A stretch of DNA of 6,926 bases from Pseudobdellovibrionaceae bacterium (GCA_026712605.1 JAPORL010000143.1:1-6926), one strand, 5' to 3'; counted from the first letter of the stretch, positions 1 through 5,630 are shown. Made by a program: numbers and translations. Notes: generated from the letters alone by a model not told the origin.

Positions 1-1
1 T

Positions 2-418
2 GATTTATTTCCGACTAAATCTGAACTTAGATCTGATCCTAATAAAGCCTCAAAATTTTTCACTATAGAAAATGACGCTTATACATTAAACAATTTAGAT
101 GCCAGTACCCGAGCCTCTCATATTTGTAATTCTGGTAAATGCCAATTAAATATATACTATATGACCTCTAGTATAAGAGATGAAAGCTTAACATCTATGC
201 CTAGCGGAGTGGGAAGTGGGGTCTGTGGTTCAGGTTTTTTGAATACTCTCCCAGCCTCCCCCGCAGATCCTGGTTTTGGCTCCTGCAATTGTGAAAAATA
301 TAGGATATATGCCATAAGTAAATTGAGAGGTAGGGGAAAGATTACTACTTACTTATATGCTAATGAAAAAGGTCTAATTTGTGCTAGCCAAGAGGGATCC
401 CCTGGAACAAAATTTTAG
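2..418 (+). CDS. 3' end of an unrecognised Cys-containing protein (5' truncated by the window)
   Basis: The reading frame is open from base 2 to a TAG at 416-418, giving 138 residues with no upstream stop, so the gene begins before the window; the Met at 161 is internal, not a start. I do not recognise the family. The visible part has a Cys pair in SHICNSGKC, then a Gly/Ser/Pro-rich stretch (PSGVGSGVCGSG), a close Cys pair in SCNCEKYR, and a final Cys in GLICASQ. The segment beginning KYRIYAISKL alternates polar and hydrophobic residues as beta-strands do, and paired cysteines suggest an exported, disulfide-bonded protein. A pseudopilin-like C-terminal domain is one possibility, but the diagnostic N-terminus is outside the window, so this is speculation. 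The gene converges on purA and the two stop codons overlap (415-418), leaving no room for a terminator between them. Confidence 0.7.
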   Translation, partial: DLFPTKSELRSDPNKASKFFTIENDAYTLNNLDASTRASHICNSGKCQLNIYYMTSSIRDESLTSMPSGVGSGVCGSGFLNTLPASPADPGFGSCNCEKYRIYAISKLRGRGKITTYLYANEKGLICASQEGSPGTKF

Positions 419-1716
419 AAAAGCTCTTTTAGAATGAGTGTTTGAGAGCGAGAAGGTCCCACAGATATAATATCAACAGGAATTTTAAGCTCAGCGCTAA
501 TAAAGTTAATATAGTTTAGAGCAGTTTGTGGAAGATCTTTTTTAGCGCGAACGACACTTAAATCCTCATCCCAAGAGGGAAAACTTTTATAGATAGCTTT
601 GATTTTATTAAAATTTTTAAAGGAAACTGGGAAACTTTCTATAACTTTAGATTCTATTTTGTAAGCCACACAAACTTTAATCTCTTTTAAAGCGCTTAAA
701 ACATCCAACTTCATTAAAGCTAAACTACTAGCGCTATTTAAGCGAATAGCATACTTTAAAGCTGGTAAATCTAGCCAACCACAACGGCGTTTTCTTCCTG
801 TAGTGGCTCCAAACTCCTGCCCCTCTTTTTGCAAAATCTGACCAGAAGAGCTGTTTTCAAGGCATTCTGTAAGGAAAGGCCCCTTTCCAACTCTAGTGCT
901 ATAAGCTTTTGATACTGCCAGCACCTTAGGAGGAGTAGAAAAGCCTAAACCACAAGAGCTAAAAACCCCTCCCGCTAAAGTGGAAGAGCTTGTAACATAG
1001 GGGTAAGTTCCATGGTATAAATCCAATAAAGTCCCTTGAGCTCCTTCAAATAAAACTTTTTTGTTCTGCTCTAAGGCTTGTGAAAGTAAAAAAGACATAT
1101 CTGAAGAGCGATAAGGCTTTAAAGTCTCTCGGTAACTTTTTATCTTTTCAAAAATCTTTTGGATAGAAATAGCTTCGCTCTTATAAAAATGTTTGATTAA
1201 ATATTGGGTCTCTTGAAACTGATCTTTCAGCTTATTTAATAAAATTGTGTCCTCTTCAAATAAATCAGAAAAAAGCAAAGCTTTTCTGCTAGCCCTGCTT
1301 TCATAAGCAGGACCTATGCCTTTCCCAGTCGTTCCTATTTTATTTTTTTCAGCTCTTTTTTCTCTAGCCTGATCTAACTGCTTGTGCAAATCCAAAAGCA
1401 AAGTGGCAGAATCAGAGATCAGAAGTTGATTATCATTTTTTAATTTTCCGGATTGTTTTAAGTATTTTATCTCTTCATAAAGCCCCTCTAGGTCTAAAAC
1501 AACTCCCCCACTAATTAAACATTTAACTTGAGAGTGAAAAACAGCTGAAGGAACTAAATGAACTATTATCTGTTCCCCTTCAACTTTTAAAGTATGCCCT
1601 GCATTAGCTCCTCCTTGGTAACGGACAACAAAATCGGATCCTGCAGATAAAATATCTATGAGTTTTCCCTTCCCTTCATCTCCCCACTGAGATCCAATCA
1701 CAATAAGAGCTGGCAT
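415..1716 (-). CDS. purA: adenylosuccinate synthetase PurA
   Basis: This cytoplasmic enzyme joins IMP and aspartate using GTP to give adenylosuccinate, the first committed step from IMP to AMP. The 433-residue length is normal for bacterial PurA. All family landmarks are present: the N-terminal GTP loop GSQWGDEGKGK (residues 8-18, with the catalytic Asp13), GANAGHT with His41, IGTTGKGIGPAYESR (128-141), the IMP-contacting Arg144, FEGAQGTLLDL (223-233), TRVGKGPFLTE (274-284), the substrate loop GATTGRKRR (303-311) followed by GWLDL, the guanine-site KLD (336-338), and the C-terminal VGPSR (419-423). The ATG is supported by an AGGAGG three bases upstream (1720-1725 on the complement). The gene stands alone on this strand. 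Its stop overlaps the stop of the convergent gene to the left, and no terminator with a U-tract is visible after it. Confidence 0.98.
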   Translation of the reverse strand: MPALIVIGSQWGDEGKGKLIDILSAGSDFVVRYQGGANAGHTLKVEGEQIIVHLVPSAVFHSQVKCLISGGVVLDLEGLYEEIKYLKQSGKLKNDNQLLISDSATLLLDLHKQLDQAREKRAEKNKIGTTGKGIGPAYESRASRKALLFSDLFEEDTILLNKLKDQFQETQYLIKHFYKSEAISIQKIFEKIKSYRETLKPYRSSDMSFLLSQALEQNKKVLFEGAQGTLLDLYHGTYPYVTSSSTLAGGVFSSCGLGFSTPPKVLAVSKAYSTRVGKGPFLTECLENSSSGQILQKEGQEFGATTGRKRRCGWLDLPALKYAIRLNSASSLALMKLDVLSALKEIKVCVAYKIESKVIESFPVSFKNFNKIKAIYKSFPSWDEDLSVVRAKKDLPQTALNYINFISAELKIPVDIISVGPSRSQTLILKELF

Positions 1717-1873
1717 AATCCTCCTAAGCTATAAGAATGTCCCTAAAAAAATAACTTTTGGCAATGGTTTTTTAGTTTTTTAGACTCAAAAGCTAAACTT
1801 ATTTATTAGCCTTTAATTTCATTTTGAAAAAGCAAGACCTTTTCCTGTTTTTTTCTAAATATTTAAAGAAATT

Positions 1874-1900
1874 TTAACTTTAAATACAAATTTCCGATAA
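1874..1900 (+). promoter_or_regulatory. possible sigma-28 (FliA)-type promoter for the lipoprotein gene
   Basis: TTAACTTT (1874-1881), 11 bases, then TCCGATAA (1893-1900) matches the enterobacterial FliA consensus TAAAGTTT-N11-GCCGATAA at 13 of 16 positions with the exact spacing. A sigma-70 reading is also possible in the same bases: TTAACT (1874-1879), 18 bases, TAAAAT (1898-1903). The start codon is at 1927, so the leader would be about 20 bases. The match to a known consensus is seen; use by FliA is inference, because no flagellar gene is in the window. Confidence 0.35.
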
Positions 1901-1926
1901 AATTATTGAATATATAAGGAACTCTC

Positions 1927-2580
1927 ATGAAATACTTTACTTTACTCATTTTTTCTACTTTTTTAATCAGCTCTTGCTCTCCTATAGATTTAGACGATAG
2001 AAGAGATAAAAGGGATAGATATAGAACTGATACCGCTGAAGGCAACATAGATTTTAACTTTGATCCCATTGAAGAAATTTCTGAACTAGAAGTAGCAAAA
2101 AAAACTCTAAAAGAAGATTGCTCAGAGTATAAAAATGTAATTAGTCTTAGCATTTTAGGAAATTTATCTCCTACAAAAGGTATAAGAAGTTGTATAGCTA
2201 AATTTATTGATGAAGGAGTAAAGCCTATATGTGAACAAGAAAAGCAGGCCTTAAAACAAAGAGAATACTATGAAAATAAGAGAAATGAAGAGGCTGTTTA
2301 TGACATTGATGAATATTTACTTTATCTAGATGAAAGCAAATACGATTTGACAGATGATATTTTTGAAATGGCTGATCTGGTTGATGATCAATGTGAAGAT
2401 TTCAGAGATGAGATAGAGGAGAGAGAGGATGGAGATCCTAACTTTTTTGAAAACTTAGGCCTCAATTTGATCGATTTAGTGGGTACTTCTGAATGTCGGA
2501 GTATAAGACAAGTTCTAGATACAAAAGGTAGGAACCCTTGTACCAGTTTTGATTTTTCTAAATCAATGAGAAGAAGATAA
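1927..2580 (+). CDS. acidic Cys-containing lipoprotein, function unknown
   Basis: This 217-residue protein begins MKYFTLLIFSTFLISSCS, a short signal peptide ending in a lipobox (LISSC), so Cys17 should be lipidated and the protein anchored to a membrane. Ser at +2 carries no inner-membrane retention signal under the E. coli rule, pointing to the outer membrane. The mature part starts with a charged, Asp/Arg-rich linker (DLDDRRDKRDRYR) and is then mostly acidic and probably helical. Six further cysteines (65, 89, 102, 156, 190, 205) could form three disulfides in the periplasm. The C-terminus is basic (SMRRR). I do not recognise a domain. The ATG is set by AAGGA (1916-1920) six bases upstream. 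It stands alone between the purA upstream region and a long gap. A possible FliA-type promoter precedes it. Confidence 0.85.
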   Translation: MKYFTLLIFSTFLISSCSPIDLDDRRDKRDRYRTDTAEGNIDFNFDPIEEISELEVAKKTLKEDCSEYKNVISLSILGNLSPTKGIRSCIAKFIDEGVKPICEQEKQALKQREYYENKRNEEAVYDIDEYLLYLDESKYDLTDDIFEMADLVDDQCEDFRDEIEEREDGDPNFFENLGLNLIDLVGTSECRSIRQVLDTKGRNPCTSFDFSKSMRRR

Positions 2581-2729
2581 AGAACTCTCGCAGGATTTAT
2601 CAGTTTTGGAACAACTTTAAAATATCCATAAAAGTTTTTTAAAAAGTTCCCTCTATTTTATCAAACTTTCGCTTTTTTATGTAAAATTTTAGGAATTATA
2701 AAAAAATTCAGATATGCGACTGTTTTTAT

Positions 2730-2855
2730 ATCAAATCCGAACTCCTTTTTAACTTTGTATCTTACAAGGCTTTTTATCAAGAGACTTAAATAGGGATAAA
2801 TGAGATTTAAAAACTCGGACATGCGGTTGGACACAAAACGACCTGCAGTCGCTAT
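2730..2855 (+). repeat. diverged copy of the ~127-bp dispersed repeat
   Basis: The order of blocks matches one period of the tandem array near 5400: TCAAATCCGAACTC (2731-2744), the 16-mer CTTTGTATCTTACAAG (2753-2768, identical), TTAAATAGGGATAAAT, AAAACTCGGACATGCGG (2810-2826), then CCTGCAGTCGCTAT (2842-2855). Between the blocks the copy has drifted, with small indels. A further partial unit, CAGATATGCG (2710-2719), precedes it and lacks the central hairpin. It lies in the same orientation as the array copies, 2.6 kb away. The central stem that is perfect in the array copy is eroded here to about 4 bp (CGAC/GTCG). Confidence 0.85.
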
Positions 2856-2973
2856 TTTTTATTTTATCAGCTATAAGCAATTAAAGCTTATATATAAAAT
2901 TATTATATTTCTTAAATTTACAATATAAAAAGTTCAAAATACTTTTATTTTATTTATTTTTTTAAAAAAAATA

Positions 2974-3003
2974 TTGACAGATTTTAAAGCCTAAAACAAC
3001 AAT
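2974..3003 (+). promoter_or_regulatory. possible sigma-70 promoter for the Lys-rich protein gene
   Basis: A perfect -35 TTGACA (2974-2979) is followed at 18 bases by AACAAT (2998-3003), which keeps the important A2 and T6 of the -10 box but matches only 4 of 6. The leader would be about 15 bases and includes AAGGAG (3014-3019). The -35 is strong and the -10 is weak, so the call is tentative. Confidence 0.35.
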
Positions 3004-3025
3004 CATTTTATAAAAGGAGTTTGAA

Positions 3026-3499
3026 ATGGCAAAAAAGAAATCTATTAAAAAGAAAGTAAGCTCTAAAAAAACTAAAAAACGAGCCCTTAAAAAGAAAACA
3101 AGCTCTAAAAAAATCAAAAAACAAGCCCTTAAAAAGAAAACAAGCCCTAAAAAAAATATAAAAAAAGAAATTCAGAAAAAAGTAGATTCCGCTTTTGAGT
3201 TAGCTGGAATAAATAGAGACATCCAAACAGAAGATCCTAATATATCTGATGATTTTGATATTGAACTAGAAAACAACTTAAATTTTATAGAAAAAGATTT
3301 AGATAATGATATAGATGAAACATCCTTTAAAGCTATTGATGATGTTGAAGCTGATGAAAGCAAGCTTGAACCTTTTGAAGAGGATGGTTACTCTCCCGAT
3401 GACGAAAATGAAGAAGAAAGTGAAATGAGTTTTGATGATCCTTTTGATAACATAGAAGATTTAGATAATGAAGAAGATGAGGAAGGAGATTTGTTTTAA
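3026..3499 (+). CDS. two-part protein: Lys-rich histone-H1-like N-terminus and long acidic tail
   Basis: This 157-residue protein is strikingly polarised. Residues 1-52 contain 26 Lys (my count) and include 14-residue repeats of the form [VT]-S-S-K-K-x-K-K-x-A-L-K-K-K (11-24, 25-38), then a partial unit with an SPKK motif (40-43). SPKK and AlaLys-rich tails are known from histone H1, H1-like bacterial proteins and other minor-groove binders, so nucleic-acid binding is a fair inference. A short less biased segment follows (about 53-66, DSAFELAGINRD). The rest (67-157) is very acidic with hardly any basic residue, and ends EEDEEGDLF. It looks cytoplasmic: no signal peptide or membrane segment. 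It probably folds little alone; the tail may shield the basic arm or bind a basic partner. AAGGAG lies six bases before the ATG. It converges on the NtrC-like gene 28 bases away. I cannot assign a family. Confidence 0.85.
   Translation: MAKKKSIKKKVSSKKTKKRALKKKTSSKKIKKQALKKKTSPKKNIKKEIQKKVDSAFELAGINRDIQTEDPNISDDFDIELENNLNFIEKDLDNDIDETSFKAIDDVEADESKLEPFEEDGYSPDDENEEESEMSFDDPFDNIEDLDNEEDEEGDLF
3056..3139 (+). repeat. two in-frame 42-bp direct repeats within the Lys-rich coding region
   Basis: Two 42-base units (3056-3097 and 3098-3139) encode the 14-residue Lys-rich repeats, and a third partial unit begins at 3140. They are nearly identical at the DNA level as well as in protein (for example CAAGCCCTTAAAAAGAAA recurs with one change), so unit number may vary by slippage or recombination between strains. 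Confidence 0.8.
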
Positions 3500-3508
3500 A
3501 ATCTCCTT
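3483..3508. terminator. 10-bp stem-loop at the convergent gene ends
   Basis: AAGGAGATTT (3483-3492) and AAATCTCCTT (3499-3508) form a perfect 10-bp stem with a 6-base loop that includes the TAA stop of the Lys-rich gene. It sits between two convergent genes, as a shared terminator would. Neither side has a clean T-run directly after the stem, so it may be a poor intrinsic terminator or a 3'-end stabilising hairpin. The left arm also contains AAGGAG, a Shine-Dalgarno-like sequence inside the coding region. Confidence 0.4.
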
Positions 3509-3527
3509 ACTTATTAAAAAATTTACT

Positions 3528-4481
3528 TTAGTCAGAATTTGTAAGAATCACATCCCCTGATTTAATTTTATTATAAATAGTTTTTACAGAAATACCTAAA
3601 GCTTTTGCGCTCTCTTTTTTTGATTTAAAGTGATTCATTGATAATTCAATATAACGGTTAATTATATCTTCCAGTGAAACACTAGGATTATACTTTATAC
3701 AAATCGTCTCAAAATCATTTTTTCTAATGATAAGAGATAGATCTTCTTCGTTTATAAGGTCTTTTTCTGCATATAAAATAGATATTTGTAAACAGATATT
3801 TCTAAGCTCTGGAATATTTCCATGCCAAAGATGAGAAATTAATACTTGCAAAGCTCCCTGAGTTAATTGTCCCTTAAAACCATTTTTTTCATTAAATAAA
3901 GAAACAAAAGAGGGTATATCCTCTTTCCTTTCTGATAAAAGAGGAATTATCAATAGATTTTCACTCAAAACATTAAATAATTCTTGAGAGAAACTACCTT
4001 CTTGAACTTTTTTAGACAGCCTATCTGTTCCATAATAAATTAAACGAGGCAAGGAATTTGAGTGCCTATTAGCTATTAAATAAGACAACATTTTATTTTG
4101 TAAAAAAGCTGTCCATAACTCTAAACCTTTTATAAATAAAGTATGTTCTGAGCCAATAGATAAAAGCCCTTTTGAATAATTTTCTCCACCAAATAATTTT
4201 TTATCAATTAAGGTATGAGCTAAACCATAACAAGATAACTCTACAAAACTATTAGCATTATTGTATTTATTTTCATAAAAAATCCGCTGAGCTACTGTTT
4301 TACAACCTGTTCCCCTAGCTCCTAAAATTAAAACAGATGAATTTTCATAAGCTAAATCTTTTATCTTATTATAGATGTTTTTCATCACAACGGATTCTGA
4401 AATAAAAATCTCTTTGATCTCCTTTTTTTCTGTATTATTTCTTTCAAAAAAGATTTGTTTCTGTCCTGTGTGAAGTATCAT
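3528..4481 (-). CDS. degenerate NtrC-family (AAA+/Fis) regulator lacking the GAFTGA loop and ATPase residues
   Basis: This 317-residue protein has the plan of a sigma-54 activator without a receiver domain: a short N-terminus, an AAA+ domain (about 28-245) and a C-terminal Fis-type helix-turn-helix (about 268-307, SKKESAKALGISVKTIYNKI). Family marks remain: an ISES start, LFGGE (96-100), LSERKEDIP (182-190) and HGNIPELRN (220-228). The working parts are changed. Walker A reads GARGTGCKT (54-62), with Cys60 where the catalytic Lys belongs. About eight residues are missing after LFGGE, removing GAFTGA. Walker B reads TLFIKG (114-119), with Lys-Gly for Asp-Glu. The arginine-finger segment usually FREDLYYRL is FSQELFNVL. 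The sensor II Arg of NVREL is Pro224. It should still bind DNA but not remodel sigma-54 RNA polymerase. I infer a repressor, anti-activator or structural partner. The frame is intact and AAGGAGG (4487-4493) lies five bases before the ATG, so it appears to be a functioning gene. Confidence 0.85.
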   Translation of the reverse strand: MILHTGQKQIFFERNNTEKKEIKEIFISESVVMKNIYNKIKDLAYENSSVLILGARGTGCKTVAQRIFYENKYNNANSFVELSCYGLAHTLIDKKLFGGENYSKGLLSIGSEHTLFIKGLELWTAFLQNKMLSYLIANRHSNSLPRLIYYGTDRLSKKVQEGSFSQELFNVLSENLLIIPLLSERKEDIPSFVSLFNEKNGFKGQLTQGALQVLISHLWHGNIPELRNICLQISILYAEKDLINEEDLSLIIRKNDFETICIKYNPSVSLEDIINRYIELSMNHFKSKKESAKALGISVKTIYNKIKSGDVILTNSD

Positions 4482-4594
4482 TAAAACCTCCTTAATTTAA
4501 TAGTTTAACAGATATATAAATAACCGATTTGTTGAAATTTCTCAATTTTAAAGAGTTAAAAACACTGAAAAGACTAAAAGCTTAACATAAAGTT

Positions 4595-4619
4595 AAAAAA
4601 AGTGTTCAAAATTTAAACA
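4595..4619 (-). terminator. A+T-rich intrinsic terminator after the sixA-like gene
   Basis: On the complement, just past the TAA at 4622-4624, the transcript reads UGUUUA-AAUUU-UGAACA (a short stem with one G-U pair), then C and a run of seven U (4601 down to 4595). The stem is weak but the U-run and position fit. It would separate the phosphatase transcript from the NtrC-like gene downstream. Confidence 0.5.
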
Positions 4620-4621
4620 GT

Positions 4622-5107
4622 TTATTTTTGTATAAAATATTTAGGATCTAAAAGAGCTTTTAGTTGAGCAGAACTGGCTTGAACAGCTAAAGGAAACTCT
4701 AAAAAAGCCATAGCTCCTCTTTTAAGAATAATAAAAGGCTTTTCATTTTCCGTTAAGCAAATATTTATAAAGTGACTCAAAAAAGGCTGGTGTCCAACAA
4801 TAGCTATAGAATTAAGATTATAAAGTGATAAATCCGATAAAAAGCTTTCCACTTTTCCAGAAGGATCCAATTTATCGCTTTTTTCTCTATTTTGAACAGA
4901 AAAATATTTACAAAAAATATCTGATGTTTGATTGGCTCTTAATAAATGACTTTCCAACAATAAATCAAAGTTTAAATTTAAAAAACTAAGGTGTCTGCAA
5001 AATTGATCAAAATGATTCCGTCCTTTTGAACTTAAAGCTCGATCTTTATCTTTACCTGTTTGGCTTATTTCTTCGGCTATAGCATGACGAATAATTAACA
5101 AGTTCAT
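4622..5107 (-). CDS. sixA: SixA-like phosphohistidine phosphatase (histidine phosphatase superfamily)
   Basis: SixA removes phosphate from histidine on phosphorelay or phosphotransfer proteins: ArcB in early E. coli work, the nitrogen PTS protein NPr more recently. From the ATG at 5105-5107 the product is 161 residues, the length of E. coli SixA. The superfamily core is present: LLIIRHA (3-9) with nucleophile His8 and Arg7, RALSSKGR (23-30), SHLLRANQTSDI (53-64) with Arg57, LDPSGKVESFL (80-90), which resembles the LTPCGDV segment of E. coli SixA, and IVGHQPFLS (103-111) with His106. It is a small single-domain cytosolic protein. A TTG at 5114-5116 would add three residues, but GTGAG on the complement abuts the TTG and sits about nine bases before the ATG, so I prefer the ATG. 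TATAAT lies at 5122-5127 on this strand without a good -35. Read-through from tRNA-Arg upstream is also possible. Substrate is unknown here. Confidence 0.88.
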   Translation of the reverse strand: MNLLIIRHAIAEEISQTGKDKDRALSSKGRNHFDQFCRHLSFLNLNFDLLLESHLLRANQTSDIFCKYFSVQNREKSDKLDPSGKVESFLSDLSLYNLNSIAIVGHQPFLSHFINICLTENEKPFIILKRGAMAFLEFPLAVQASSAQLKALLDPKYFIQK

Positions 5108-5174
5108 ATTTTTCAACTCACATTATAAAATAATATCCATTTAATCTTTAATATTAGATTGATAAAAAATCAAA

Positions 5175-5251
5175 TGGTGATGGCGGCAGGAATCGAACCT
5201 GCAACCTACGGCTTAGAAGGCCGTTGCTCTATCCAATTGAGCTACGCCACC
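5175..5251 (-). tRNA. tRNA-Arg (anticodon UCU), CCA encoded
   Basis: On the complement the cloverleaf is complete. The acceptor is GGTGGCG/CGCCATC (one G-U pair), the D-arm GCTC...GAGC, and the anticodon stem ACGGC/GCCGT with loop CTTCTAA, giving anticodon TCT (5215-5217 on the plus strand reads AGA). The variable loop is AGGTT, and the T-arm GCAGG/CCTGC has loop TTCGATT. Discriminator A is followed by a genomic CCA (5175-5177). It reads AGA codons, the arginine codon expected to dominate in an A+T-rich genome. It lies about 67 bases upstream of the sixA-like ATG on the same strand, and the repeat array starts about 40 bases beyond its 5' end. Confidence 0.97.
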
Positions 5252-5260
5252 TTTTTGCAT

Positions 5261-5289
5261 AATTTAAGACCTTTTAATCAAAAAAACAA
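5261..5289 (-). promoter_or_regulatory. possible promoter for tRNA-Arg
   Basis: On the complement, TTGTTT (5284-5289), 17 bases, then TAAATT (5261-5266) lie at the right distance before the tRNA 5' end at 5251. Each box is an imperfect match. Its -35 abuts the left edge of the repeat array. Confidence 0.35.
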
Positions 5290-5630
5290 GTTTTAGCGAC
5301 TTGTAATCGCTATGCGCTCAAATTTATGTGAAAAAGCTTGTAAGATACAAAGGCTAAAAACTCAGACATGCGGTTTGCCACATAGCGACTTGCAGTCGCT
5401 ATGTGCTCAAATCCGAACTCGCTTTTAGCTTTGTATCTTACAAGTTTTTAACCAAGAAAATTAAATAGGTATAAATAAGATCTAAAAACTCAGACAGGCT
5501 TTTTCCACAAAGCAACTTCCAGTCGCGTTGTGCTCAAATCCGAACTCGCTTTTAGCTTTGTATCTTACAAGTTTTTAACCAAGAAAATTAAATAGGTATA
5601 AATAAGATCTAAAATTTCAAATATGCCTAG
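5290..5630 (+). repeat. array of ~127-bp repeats with nested palindromes
   Basis: This non-coding block has two full tandem units (5354-5481 and 5482-5608), a partial unit at the left with a similar hairpin (AGCGACTTGTAATCGCT, 5295-5311, followed by a CTCAAAT as in the full units), and the start of another at the right (AAAATTTCAAATATGCC). The right two thirds of the units (5404-5487 and 5531-5614) are identical over 84 bases, while the left parts, which hold the central hairpin, have diverged. A diverged copy lies at 2730-2855. No transposase or open frame is present. The layout resembles the logic of ERIC/BIME-type intergenic repeats (ERIC is also about 127 bp), but I see no sequence relation to them. 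Confidence 0.9.
5337..5444. repeat. 108-base imperfect palindrome spanning the first repeat unit
   Basis: Outer arms CTTGTAAGATACAAAG (5337-5352) and CTTTGTATCTTACAAG (5429-5444) are perfect 16-base complements. They extend after one bulged G by CTAAAA/TTTTAG (5354-5359/5423-5428). At the centre is a perfect 12-bp hairpin, CACATAGCGACT-TGC-AGTCGCTATGTG (5379-5405). Between the stems are unpaired arms of 19 and 17 bases. No T-run follows, so this is not an intrinsic terminator. Confidence 0.85.

Larger units (their letters stand above)
2581..3025. other. 445-base intergenic gap holding a diverged repeat copy and a very A+T-rich promoter region
   Basis: No open frame with coding character is visible on either strand. 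The left part (2581-2700) is A+T-rich with no convincing terminator after the lipoprotein gene. The middle holds a diverged copy of the ~127-bp repeat described at 5290-5630. The right part (about 2860-3025) is extremely A+T-rich, with a 7-bp inverted repeat (TATAAGC 2872-2878 / GCTTATA 2886-2892), and ends with the probable promoter and ribosome binding site of the Lys-rich protein gene. Confidence 0.7.

Noticed and set aside
387..404. Hairpin CCAGGGGATCCCTCTTGG (complement) as the purA terminator
   Set aside because: The stem needs two G-U pairs, lies inside the coding sequence of the convergent gene and has no U-run after it.
161..418. Complete 85-codon gene starting at the ATG at 161
   Set aside because: The same frame is open back to base 2 with similar composition, so this is the tail of a longer truncated gene.
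1736..1764. purA promoter TTGCCA-17-GACATT on the complement
   Set aside because: The -35 is good but the -10 matches only 3 of 6; too weak to list as a feature.
1863..2153. 96-codon open frame on the minus strand
   Set aside because: It is mostly the antisense of the lipoprotein gene and runs over that gene's promoter region; Ser/Leu-rich shadow composition and no ribosome binding site.
2604..2650. Terminator after the lipoprotein gene formed by GGAAC ... GTTCC
   Set aside because: Only about five pairs before a mismatch, with a long loop and no following U-run.
3172..3363. 63-codon open frame on the minus strand
   Set aside because: It is the antisense of the acidic tail of the Lys-rich protein gene; the Ser-rich product is the usual shadow of Asp/Glu codons.
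5108..5116. TTG start three codons upstream for the sixA-like gene
   Set aside because: The only Shine-Dalgarno-like bases touch the TTG; the internal ATG has better spacing and gives the usual family N-terminus.
5175..5251. tRNA-Arg as an attachment site of an integrated element
   Set aside because: No duplicated tRNA 3' end and no integrase are visible; the repeat array lies at the 5' side, not the usual 3' side.
5290..5630. CRISPR array
   Set aside because: The ~127-bp units abut directly with no unique spacers and carry long palindromes unlike CRISPR repeats.
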